Shown here one piece after another: positions 56,815 to 64,000 of a stretch of DNA of 64,000 nt. This DNA is from Actinomycetospora termitidis (GTDB lineage: Bacteria > Actinomycetota > Actinomycetes > Mycobacteriales > Pseudonocardiaceae). Position 1 is the stretch's first letter. Every line of letters starts with the position of its first letter. Made by a program: the position numbers and the translations under genes. The notes under the pieces were generated by a model, which saw only the letters and a list, made by a program, of their open reading frames with translations, was not told the origin of the DNA and did not search any database. The stretch spans positions 682,001-746,000 of the forward strand of contig NZ_JASVWF010000003.1 of the NCBI RefSeq assembly GCF_030286555.1, given 5' to 3'.

Positions 56815-57777
56815 CTACCGGTCGGTACGTGCAGAGCGCACGGTCAGCCTCCCACGCGCGCGGACGACCTCCAAGCCGCCGGGGAGTGACGACGGCCCCT
56901 GTCCGCGCCACCGGACCAGGAGGTCGTCGACCGCGCGGAGCTGCGCATCGTCGGCTCCCCGCACGCCGCGCCCCACGAGCCACGCGCGCAACACCCGCCG
57001 TCGCACGGCCGCCTCCCCCTTCCCGACGACGGGTGCGGCCAGGCCGCCGTCGTCGTCCTCGGCCTGGCGGCGCAGGTCCTCGGCGAGGGCGGTGAGGGCC
57101 GCGTCGTCGTCGGCCAGCTGGGCCGCGGTCCGGGCCAGCGCCGGGGCGACGCCGCCCGCGAGCACGTCCTCCAGCAGCGGCAGCACCTCGTGGCGCAGGC
57201 GGACGCGGGTGAAGCGCGGGTCGTCGTTGTGCGGGTCGTCCCACGGCTGGAGGCCGGCCTCGACGCACGCCTGCCGGGTCGTCGCGCGGCGCACCCCGAG
57301 CAGGGGGCGGCACCACGGGGGGTCCCAGGTCCGCATCCCGCTCAGCGACCGGGCCCCCGACCCGCGGCCGAGCCCGAGCAGCACGGTCTCGGCCTGGTCG
57401 TCGAGGGTGTGGCCGAGCAGCACCGGCACCCCGCCGAGTTCCTCGGAGGCCGTCCGCAGCGCGGCGTACCGCGCCGTCCGGGCGTCCGCCTCGGGCCCCG
57501 AGGCCCGCCCGACCTCCACGGTCACGACGGCCGCGTCGACGCCCAGCCCGACCAGCTGCCCCCGGACCCGCGCGGCGACCTCGTCCGACCCGCGCTGCAG
57601 GCCGTGGTCCACGACGACCGCGTGCACCGTGTCGAGCACGAACGCCGCCGCGGCGGCGAGGGCCAGCGAGTCCGCGCCACCGGAGCACGCGACCACGACC
57701 GGCCCCGACCCGACGTCGGGAAGGACCTGACGCACCGCCCGACGGACCTCGGCCGTCGCCGGCGGCACCCGGCTCAC
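56815..57777 (-). CDS. tilS: tRNA(Ile)-lysidine synthetase
   Basis: This 320-residue PP-loop ATPase converts C34 to lysidine in the tRNA-Ile that reads AUA. The PP-loop [34 protein letters not shown] and [24 protein letters not shown] are typical. The GTG at 57777 overlaps the metalloprotease stop (GTGA); a GTG 9 bases on is an alternative. The shorter C-terminal domain fits actinobacterial TilS (MesJ). Confidence 0.94.
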   Translation of the reverse strand: MSRVPPATAEVRRAVRQVLPDVGSGPVVVACSGGADSLALAAAAAFVLDTVHAVVVDHGLQRGSDEVAARVRGQLVGLGVDAAVVTVEVGRASGPEADARTARYAALRTASEELGGVPVLLGHTLDDQAETVLLGLGRGSGARSLSGMRTWDPPWCRPLLGVRRATTRQACVEAGLQPWDDPHNDDPRFTRVRLRHEVLPLLEDVLAGGVAPALARTAAQLADDDAALTALAEDLRRQAEDDDGGLAAPVVGKGEAAVRRRVLRAWLVGRGVRGADDAQLRAVDDLLVRWRGQGPSSLPGGLEVVRARGRLTVRSARTDR

Positions 57778-58850
57778 GACCCGTGGACGCGGTCCATCCA
57801 CGCCGCCGGGTCGGTGATCTCCGATCGGCGGGGCAGGGTGTCGGGCGAGGTCCAGACGGCGTTGAAGCCCTCCATGCCGATCGCGCCGACGACCTCGTCG
57901 ACGAACACCCGGCCCTGCTCGTACTGCTTGACCTTCGCCTGGACGCCGAGCAGCACGCGCAGCAGCCGGTCGATCGGCCCGCCACCACGGCGCCGGGCGG
58001 TGAAGCGGCCGCGGATCGTCGAGACCGACGGGATGACGGCGGGTCCGACCTCGTCCATGACGTGCTCGGCGTGCCCCTCGAGCAGGGTCGTGAGGGCGAG
58101 CAGCCGGTCGAGGATCGCACCCTGCTCCGGGCCCTGGAGCAGCTCGAGCATCGAGGTGTCGCTGCGGGATCGCAGCGCCCGGGTGATCTCGGGCAGGCGG
58201 TCCAGCGCCGCGGAGACGCCGCTCTCCATCCCGGACGCGAACGCCGTCACCTCGGACCGGAAGTGCTCGCGCAACCAGGGGACGGCGGTGAACTGCAGCC
58301 GGTGGGTCGCCTCGTGGACGCACACCCACAGCGCGAAGTCCTCGGCGTCGACGTCGAGCGCCTCCCGCGCGGCGGTGACGTTCGGCGCCACGAGCAACAG
58401 GTGGCCGGCGTTCCCCGGCCCCGCGAACGGGTCGTACTGACCGAGGACCTTCGTCGACAGGAACGCCAGCAGCCCACCCATCTGGGCGCCGGCGACCGTC
58501 GCGGTGACCGTGCCCGCCGCCCGCGCGAGGAGGCCGGGCGACGGCGTGCGGCCCGCGGTCGGGAGCTGGACCTGCGAGGTGAGCGTCCGGATGCCCTCGA
58601 CGCCCGAGGCGATCCAGCCGGGCCGGTCGACGACCGCCGCGTCCGGGATCTTGTGCCCGGCGCCGAGCCCGGTCAGCTCGCGGACGTGGCCCTCCCCGAT
58701 CCGGGCGCCCTCGGCGAGCCGGGCGACCTCGGCCGCGGCCTCCTCGGGACCCACCGCCGGGCCGGGCGGCACGAGCCGCGAGCCGGTGGCGACGGCGAGG
58801 TCCCAGCGCACGGGCAGTCCGGTCGCGGGGCGCTCGTCGGTGGCGGTCAC
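57774..58850 (-). CDS. Zinc-dependent metalloprotease (DUF2342 / F420-biosynthesis-associated family)
   Basis: This 358-residue putative metalloprotease has the zinc motif HEATH (H179, E180, H183) and a downstream EGHAEHVMD carrying the third ligand candidate. It matches the Rv3626c family. Although the family carries a coenzyme F420 name, no biochemical role is established. TACGGT lies 6 bases before the GTG at 58850: leaderless. Confidence 0.88.
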   Translation of the reverse strand: MTATDERPATGLPVRWDLAVATGSRLVPPGPAVGPEEAAAEVARLAEGARIGEGHVRELTGLGAGHKIPDAAVVDRPGWIASGVEGIRTLTSQVQLPTAGRTPSPGLLARAAGTVTATVAGAQMGGLLAFLSTKVLGQYDPFAGPGNAGHLLLVAPNVTAAREALDVDAEDFALWVCVHEATHRLQFTAVPWLREHFRSEVTAFASGMESGVSAALDRLPEITRALRSRSDTSMLELLQGPEQGAILDRLLALTTLLEGHAEHVMDEVGPAVIPSVSTIRGRFTARRRGGGPIDRLLRVLLGVQAKVKQYEQGRVFVDEVVGAIGMEGFNAVWTSPDTLPRRSEITDPAAWMDRVHGS

Positions 58851-58884
58851 TCCCCCACCGTACGGCCGCCCGTCCTCGCCTCCG

Positions 58885-58936
58885 CGTCAGCGATGGCCCG
58901 TTGCTGACACCTGACGGCAGAACGGCGCCACTCGCG
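58885..58936. repeat. 52-base palindromic repeat, copy 2
   Basis: It has the same length as 16822-16873 and shares CGTCAGC, TGCTGACACC and CACTC at matching positions. It is more diverged and less perfectly paired. It lies between dacB's end and the metalloprotease start. Confidence 0.6.
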
Positions 58937-58938
58937 CA

Positions 58939-60411
58939 TCACCGGCAGCCGCACCCCCGCAGCGTCGTCGCGAGTGCGTCGAGGCGCGGGCGGGCGCCGA
59001 CGGGGTCCGGGCCGTTGGACATGAAGGCGAAGACGAGCAGCCGGCCGTCGGTGTCCGACACCACCCCGGCGAGGGCGTTCGTGCCGGTGAGCGTGCCGGT
59101 CTTGGCGCGGACCCAGCCGCGGCCGGGGGCGTTGGGCGAGCCGACCGTGTACCGGTCGACCAGGGTCCCGGTGCCGGCCGCGATCGGGAGGCCGTCCAGC
59201 AGCGGCCGCAGCGCCGCGGTGCGCGGGTCGGCCGTGCCGGGCGCGGCCGCCGGGGTGAGCACCGCCGCCAGCACCGAGGCGGGGATGCGGTTCTCGGTGG
59301 AGAGCCCGGAGGTGTCGGAGGTCCGGACGGCGGCGGTGTCGATCCCGCGCCCGGCCAGCACCGACCGCACCGACGACGACGCGCCCTCGAACGACGCCGG
59401 CGCGTTCTCGTGCCGCGCCACCTCGCGCCCCAGCGCCTCGGCGAGCAGGTTGTCCGAGTTGGTCATCGCGGTGTGCACCAGCTCGGGCAGGGGCGGGGAA
59501 TCCACCCGACCGAGCGTGGCGGCCCCTCCGGGCGGGCTCCCGTCGCGCACGGTCACGGACGACCCGAGCCGGCGACCGAGCTCCGTGGCCACGTCCTGGG
59601 CGGGCGTCGCCGAGCGCGCACCGTCGAGGGCGGTCGGGTCCTTCCGGGCGCCGTCGAGCATCGTCGGGACCATCGGGGCGAGGTTGCCGCCCTCGATGTC
59701 CACCGGGTCCCAGCCGGGCGCGAGCGCGGGGCCGGTGTAGCGGGAGGTGTCGAGGTACACGGTGCGCAGCGGCGCTCCGCCCCGCGCCGACTTCACCTGG
59801 GCGACCAGGTCGTCGAGGTGCGCGGCGCCCGGGTAGACCGACTCCCGGCCGTCGGGCAGCGAGGACAGGGTCACGTCGCCGCCGCCGACGAGCACGACCG
59901 AGTCCGGCGTCGGCCCGGCCGTGACCGTGGTGGAGAGCCGGGTGGCGGGGTCGAGGACCAGCAGGGCCGCGGCCGCCGTCAGGAGCTTCGTGGAGGACGC
60001 GGGCACCTGCGGCTCCGCCGGGTTGCGCGACCAGAGGGGCGTCTGCGGCGCCGCCGGGTCGAGCACGACGCCGGTCAGGTCACCGAGCCCGGCCGTGCGC
60101 CCCTCCAGCGCGGCCGCGACTCCGGCGGGGGTCGGCGTCGGCGCCGAGTCGGGCAGGCCCGCCAGCCGCGGGGTGAAGGCGACCGGTTCCGGCGGGTCCA
60201 CCGCGGCGCTGACCGGCAGGCCGACCGCCCGGGCCAGGTCCGGGGCGGTGAGCACCACCGCCGTGCCGACCCCGCCGAGGAGGGCCAGGACGACCAGGAC
60301 GACCAGCAGGCGCGTCAGGATGCGACGGGACCGCGGGACCTCCGCCCGGTGGCTGGTCGGGCGGTCGCCCGCCTGTCCCTCGGACCGGTGGTCGACCTCG
60401 CTGGCCGTCAC
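58939..60411 (-). CDS. dacB: D-alanyl-D-alanine carboxypeptidase/endopeptidase (PBP4, DacB)
   Basis: This 490-residue low-molecular-mass penicillin-binding protein trims or cuts peptidoglycan crosslinks outside the membrane. It has an N-terminal anchor (about 31-54), a Pro-rich stalk, the SxxK motif at S139-K142 (PASSTKLL), SDN (MTNSDNLLAEAL) and KTGT (RAKTGTLTGTN), in the class C order. It corresponds to Rv3627c. The GTG is preceded by GGAGGGGGT. Confidence 0.94.
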   Translation of the reverse strand: MTASEVDHRSEGQAGDRPTSHRAEVPRSRRILTRLLVVLVVLALLGGVGTAVVLTAPDLARAVGLPVSAAVDPPEPVAFTPRLAGLPDSAPTPTPAGVAAALEGRTAGLGDLTGVVLDPAAPQTPLWSRNPAEPQVPASSTKLLTAAAALLVLDPATRLSTTVTAGPTPDSVVLVGGGDVTLSSLPDGRESVYPGAAHLDDLVAQVKSARGGAPLRTVYLDTSRYTGPALAPGWDPVDIEGGNLAPMVPTMLDGARKDPTALDGARSATPAQDVATELGRRLGSSVTVRDGSPPGGAATLGRVDSPPLPELVHTAMTNSDNLLAEALGREVARHENAPASFEGASSSVRSVLAGRGIDTAAVRTSDTSGLSTENRIPASVLAAVLTPAAAPGTADPRTAALRPLLDGLPIAAGTGTLVDRYTVGSPNAPGRGWVRAKTGTLTGTNALAGVVSDTDGRLLVFAFMSNGPDPVGARPRLDALATTLRGCGCR

Positions 60412-60474
60412 GCCACCCCCTCCGTGCGACCAGCCCCACGCCCCGTCCTGGTCGTGTGGCCGCCGCCATGGGCC

Positions 60475-60484
60475 ACACTAGATG
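60475..60484. promoter_or_regulatory. Divergent -10 boxes of dacB and ppa
   Basis: The CACACTAGATG at 60474-60484 reads TAGTGT towards dacB and TAGATG towards ppa. Both fit -10 elements with leaders of about 55 and 95 bases. Confidence 0.35.
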
Positions 60485-60588
60485 TCGCCCGACGACGGGT
60501 TCGAAGGTCCGGTCGGGTGAGCCCGCCCGGGTCGCACCCCCCGAGCACGCGGCTCCCACAGGCCGCGAAGGAGCAGTGAGGACGCGCC

Positions 60589-61080
60589 GTGGAGTTCGAC
60601 GTTCTGATCGAGATCCCCAAGGGGAACCGGAACAAGTACGAGATGGACCACGAGTCCGGGCGCCTGCGCCTGGACCGGACCCTGTTCACGGCCACCCAGT
60701 ACCCGGCGGACTACGGCTACGTCGAGAACACCCTCGGCCTCGACGGCGACCCGCTCGACGCGCTCGTGCTCGTCCAGGAGCCGACCTTCCCCGGCTGCCT
60801 GATCCTCGCCCGCACGATCGGCATGTTCCGCATGACCGACGAGAAGGGCGGCGACGACAAGCTGCTCTGCGTGCCCGCGGGCGATCCCCGCCAGGAGCAC
60901 CTGCGCGACATCCACCACCTCTCCGAGTACGACCGGCTCGAGATCCAGCACTTCTTCGAGGTCTACAAGGACCTCGAGCCCGGCAAGAGCGTCGAGGGCG
61001 CCTCCTGGGTCGGCCGCGCGGACGCCGAGCAGGAGATCCGCGAGTCCTACAAGCGCGCCGAGGAGCACGGCGCGCACTGA
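60589..61080 (+). CDS. ppa: Inorganic pyrophosphatase (family I)
   Basis: This 163-residue soluble enzyme hydrolyses PPi. [28 protein letters not shown], the metal Asp cluster [10 protein letters not shown], and a conserved C-terminal KSVEG are present. The GTG at 60589 has a purine-rich AAGGAG upstream. It is divergent from dacB, as Rv3628 is from Rv3627c, and convergent with the molybdenum hydroxylase gene. Confidence 0.97.
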   Translation: MEFDVLIEIPKGNRNKYEMDHESGRLRLDRTLFTATQYPADYGYVENTLGLDGDPLDALVLVQEPTFPGCLILARTIGMFRMTDEKGGDDKLLCVPAGDPRQEHLRDIHHLSEYDRLEIQHFFEVYKDLEPGKSVEGASWVGRADAEQEIRESYKRAEEHGAH

Positions 61081-61096
61081 GGACCACTGAGGTACC

Positions 61097-63373
61097 TCAT
61101 ACCCCGGTGATCGCCTCCGGGCGCAGCGGCACCCGTCGCAGCGCCTTCCCGGTGGCCGCGCGGACGGCCGCGGCGACGGCCGGGCCCGACGAGATCGTCG
61201 GCGGCTCCCCCACCCCACGGACGCCGTACGGGGCGTGCGGGTCGGCGTACTCGAGGACCTCGACCTGCATCGGTGGCATGTCGAGGATCGTCGGGATGAG
61301 GTAGTCGGTGAACGACGGGTTCCGCACGTGCCCGTCGGTCACGACGATCTCCTCCATCAGCGCGAGCCCCATGCCCTGGGCGCTCCCGCCGTGGATCTGC
61401 CCGACGACGGCGTCGGGGTTGATCGCCTTCCCGACGTCCTGCGCGGTGTCCAGGGCGACCACCTTGACCAGGCCCAGCTCGACGTCGACGTCCACGACGG
61501 CCCGGTGGGCGGAGAACGCGTACTGCACGTGCGCGTCGCCCTGCCCGGTCTCCGGGTCGATGGGGTGGGTCGGGCGGTGGCGCCACTCCACGGTCTCCTC
61601 GACACCCCCGTCGGCGAGCACCTCGGCCAGGCCGGCGACGACCTCGCCGGTCGCGGACACGACCTTGTCGCCGTCCAGGTGCAGGCCGGTCCGGCCGAGG
61701 AGTTCGGTCGCCCGGGCCAGCACCGTCGTCCGCACGGCCTCGCACGCGGCCTTCACCGCGCCGCCGGTGACGTAGGTCTGCCGCGAGGCCGAGGTGGAGC
61801 CGCCGGAGCCGACGGTCGTGTCCTTCGGGTGCACCACGACCCGCTCGACGCCGAGCTCGGTCCGGCAGATCTGCTGCTCGACGGTGATCAGCCCCTGCCC
61901 GACCTCCGCGGCCGCGGTGTGCACCGTCGCCACCGGCTCGCCGCCGGTCAGCTCGAGGCGCACGCGGGCGGTCGAGTAGTCGTCGAAGCCCTCCGAGAAC
62001 CCGACGTTCTTGTAGGTCACCGCGTAGCCCACGCCGCGCACGACGCCCTCGCCGTGGGTCGTGTTGGAGACGCCGCCCGGCAGCTCGCGGAGGTCCACCT
62101 CCGCCCGGGGCGCCGGCAACGGCAGGTCCCGGACGATCCCGATGAGCTCCGCGACCGGGGCCGCGGAGTCGATCACCTGGCCGGTGATGTTGCGGTCGCC
62201 CTCGCGCATCCCGTTCAACGCCCGGATCGCGACGCGGTCCATGCCGAGCCGGTCCGCCAGCTCGTCCATCAGGGCCTCGTGCGCGAACGCGGCCTGCACG
62301 CAGCCGAAGCCGCGCATCGCCCCGCACGGCGGGTTGTTCGTGTAGACCCCGCGGGCGTCCACCCGCACGTTCGGGATCGCGTACGGCCCGAGGCCGAGCG
62401 TCCCGCCGTTCCCGACGACGGCCCCGGTCGACGAGGCGTACGCCCCGCCGTCGAACAGGATGTCGGCGCTCGCGTAGCGCAGCCGGCCGTCGTGGTCGGC
62501 CCCGAACTCGTAGCGCAGCCACGCGGGGTGGCGGTGCACGTGCCCGAAGAACGACTCCTCGCGGGAGTAGCTCATCTTCACGGGCCGGCCGGTGTGCAGG
62601 GCGAGCAGGCTGGCGTGGACGTGCATGGACAGGTCCTCGCGCCCGCCGAAGGCCCCGCCGACCCCGGCGAGGTGCAGGCGCACCTGCTCGGGTCCGAGCC
62701 CCAGGACGCCCTGGATCTGCTGCTGGTCGACGTGCAGCCACTGCGTGGCGACGTGCAGGTCGAGCCCGCCCTCGCCGTCCGGGATCGCGAGCCCGGACTC
62801 CGGGCCGAGGAAGGCCTGGTCCTGCATGCCGACCTCGAACTCCAGGCTCACGACGACGGGAGCGGTCGGCTCGGGATCCCCGCGCCGGATGTGCATCTCG
62901 CGCACGAGGTTCCCCTGCGCGTGCACCTGCGGGGCGTCCTCGTCGAGCGCGCGCCGCGGGTCGGTCAGGGCGGGCAGCTCCTCGTAGGTCACGACGATGC
63001 GCGCGGCCGCGCGGCGGGCCGTCTCCGGGTGGTCGGCCGCGACGAGCGCGACCGGCTCGCCCTCGTACCGGACGACCTCGTCGGCGAGCGCCGGCGTGTC
63101 CTGGTGCTCCAGTCCGGTGGCGTTGCGACCGGGGACGTCGGCAGCGGTCAGCACGGCGTCCACCCCGGGTACGGCGAGCGCCGCGGTGGTGTCGATCGCG
63201 ACGATGCGGGCGTGCGGGTGCGGGCTGCGCAGCGTCACGCCCCAGACCATGTCCTCGTGCCAGAGGTCGCTGGAGTACGCGAAGCGGCCGGTGACCTTGA
63301 GCCGGCCGTCGGGGCGCAGCGGGCTCTCGCCGATGCCGCCGGAGGTGCGGGTGGAGGTCTCGGTGGTGGTCAT
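61097..63373 (-). CDS. Xanthine dehydrogenase-type molybdenum-binding subunit
   Basis: This 758-residue large subunit of a molybdenum hydroxylase resembles PucD/XdhD. The N-terminal a/b-hammerhead (RLKVTGRFAYSSDLWHED) is followed by Moco-binding segments: GVGGAFGGRED, AMRGFGCVQAAFAHE, AEVGQGLITVEQQI and the catalytic Glu region GVRGVGEPPT. It expects FAD and 2Fe-2S subunits, which are not in the window. ATG at 63373 overlaps the stop of the upstream deaminase (ATGA), suggesting joint purine catabolism. Confidence 0.88.
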   Translation of the reverse strand: MTTTETSTRTSGGIGESPLRPDGRLKVTGRFAYSSDLWHEDMVWGVTLRSPHPHARIVAIDTTAALAVPGVDAVLTAADVPGRNATGLEHQDTPALADEVVRYEGEPVALVAADHPETARRAAARIVVTYEELPALTDPRRALDEDAPQVHAQGNLVREMHIRRGDPEPTAPVVVSLEFEVGMQDQAFLGPESGLAIPDGEGGLDLHVATQWLHVDQQQIQGVLGLGPEQVRLHLAGVGGAFGGREDLSMHVHASLLALHTGRPVKMSYSREESFFGHVHRHPAWLRYEFGADHDGRLRYASADILFDGGAYASSTGAVVGNGGTLGLGPYAIPNVRVDARGVYTNNPPCGAMRGFGCVQAAFAHEALMDELADRLGMDRVAIRALNGMREGDRNITGQVIDSAAPVAELIGIVRDLPLPAPRAEVDLRELPGGVSNTTHGEGVVRGVGYAVTYKNVGFSEGFDDYSTARVRLELTGGEPVATVHTAAAEVGQGLITVEQQICRTELGVERVVVHPKDTTVGSGGSTSASRQTYVTGGAVKAACEAVRTTVLARATELLGRTGLHLDGDKVVSATGEVVAGLAEVLADGGVEETVEWRHRPTHPIDPETGQGDAHVQYAFSAHRAVVDVDVELGLVKVVALDTAQDVGKAINPDAVVGQIHGGSAQGMGLALMEEIVVTDGHVRNPSFTDYLIPTILDMPPMQVEVLEYADPHAPYGVRGVGEPPTISSGPAVAAAVRAATGKALRRVPLRPEAITGV

Positions 63374-64000
63374 CGGGCCTTCTCCAACAGGGTTCGGTGC
63401 ACGGCGGCGCACGCGCGGGCGACGGCGTCGGTGTCGACGGTGGCGAGACGACCGCGTTCCACGACGGGTCGTCCGTCCACCAGCAGCAGCTCGAGCGGCG
63501 GCGGGGCGCCGAGGACCAGCGCCGCGACCGGGTCGGCGACGTCGGCGTGCGCGAGGCCGTCGAGGCGCCAGAGCGCCAGGTCGGCGAGCTTCCCGGGTTC
63601 GATCGAGCCGATCTCGGCCGCGCGCCCGAGCACGGTCGCGCCGCCGAGCGTGGCGAGCGCCAGACCGTCGCGGACGGTCAGCGCCGTGGGGCCTCCGACC
63701 GCACGGGCGAAGAGCACCGCGTGCCGGGCCTCCTCGAGCAGGCTGCCCGCCTCGTTGCTGGCGGCGCCGTCGACGCCCAGGCCCACCCGGGCGCCGGCGT
63801 CGCGCAGGTCGCGGGTGCGGGCGATCCCCGCCCCGAGGCGCGCGTTCGACGACGGGCAGTGGGCCACGCCGGTACGGGTGGCACCGATGCGCTTGACCTC
63901 GTCGTCGGCGAAGTGGATGCCGTGGGCGAACCAGACGTCCTCGCCCGTCCAGCCGAGCGACTCGACGTACTCCAGCGGCGAGCAGCCGGAGCGCTCACGG
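63370..64000 (-). CDS. 8-oxoguanine deaminase-like amidohydrolase (5' end missing)
   Basis: This is the C-terminal ~210 residues of an amidohydrolase; the frame is open past base 64000. Features are WFAHGIHFADDE, GVAHCPSSNARLGAG and the metal-binding Asp in VGLGVDGAASNE, as in 8-oxoguanine deaminases and guanine/hydroxyatrazine deaminase relatives. The product would be urate-level purines, fitting the coupled molybdenum hydroxylase. The N-terminal HxH metal motif lies outside the window. Confidence 0.82.
   Translation of the reverse strand, partial: RERSGCSPLEYVESLGWTGEDVWFAHGIHFADDEVKRIGATRTGVAHCPSSNARLGAGIARTRDLRDAGARVGLGVDGAASNEAGSLLEEARHAVLFARAVGGPTALTVRDGLALATLGGATVLGRAAEIGSIEPGKLADLALWRLDGLAHADVADPVAALVLGAPPPLELLLVDGRPVVERGRLATVDTDAVARACAAVHRTLLEKAR

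Overview
The window is 64 kb of very GC-rich DNA (roughly three quarters G+C by eye) with dense gene packing, many GTG starts and 4-base stop/start overlaps. Gene content and order closely follow the Mycobacterium tuberculosis Rv3579c-Rv3628c region: rlmB-cysS-ispF-ispD-carD-lpqE-radA-Rv3587c-mutY-mhuD, then clpC and lsr2, then coaX-panD-panC-DUF2520, then Rv3604c-DUF3180-folK-folB-folP-folE-ftsH, and finally hpt-tilS-metalloprotease-dacB-ppa. Together with mycothiol-type and ESX-associated genes, this points to an actinobacterium of the Mycobacteriales/Pseudonocardiales group. A Pseudonocardia- or Actinomycetospora-like member of Pseudonocardiaceae is my best guess; that is inference.

Layout. 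1-3.7 kb: a partial MEDS/anti-sigma ATPase gene, a membrane adenylate cyclase and a defluorinase-like alpha/beta hydrolase. 3.7-16 kb: the rRNA methylase/CysS/isoprenoid/CarD/RadA/MutY/MhuD core, interrupted between cysS and ispF by an F420-type oxidoreductase and an EspG/PPE-like pair, and lacking disA after radA. 16-22 kb: sirtuin, AlkZ-type protein, YihY-type membrane protein, WYL regulator, a 780-bp repeat-filled intergenic region and a DedA/VTT protein. 22-29 kb: ClpC, small accessory genes with ArsR and MarR regulators, and Lsr2. 29-37 kb: isochorismatase, DUF779/aldehyde dehydrogenase with a divergent GAF regulator, a HepT/MntA toxin-antitoxin pair, an MFS transporter and a GlxA-type regulator. 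37-48 kb: pantothenate/CoA genes, PrsW protease, the folate operon and FtsH. 48-56 kb: HerA-like ATPase, a Clp-N-only protein, a glycosyltransferase and a MacAB-type ABC exporter. 56-61 kb: hpt, tilS, metalloprotease, dacB and ppa. 61-64 kb: a molybdenum hydroxylase subunit and a partial 8-oxoguanine deaminase (purine catabolism).

Many genes start 6-8 bases after a TANNNT -10 box, so they are probably leaderless. Operons are held together by GTGA/ATGA/TGATG overlaps, most clearly DUF2520-panC-panD and folP-folB-folK-DUF3180.

The least explained material is between genes. I found several families of short palindromic repeats. The most striking is a ~133-base nested palindrome present three times (near 9.6, 20.4 and 40.5 kb) with identical arm spacing and a compensatory base change in one stem. 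One copy sits between two 48-bp tandem arrays in opposite orientation. A separate 51-base palindrome sits at three convergent gene ends, and a 52-base one occurs twice.
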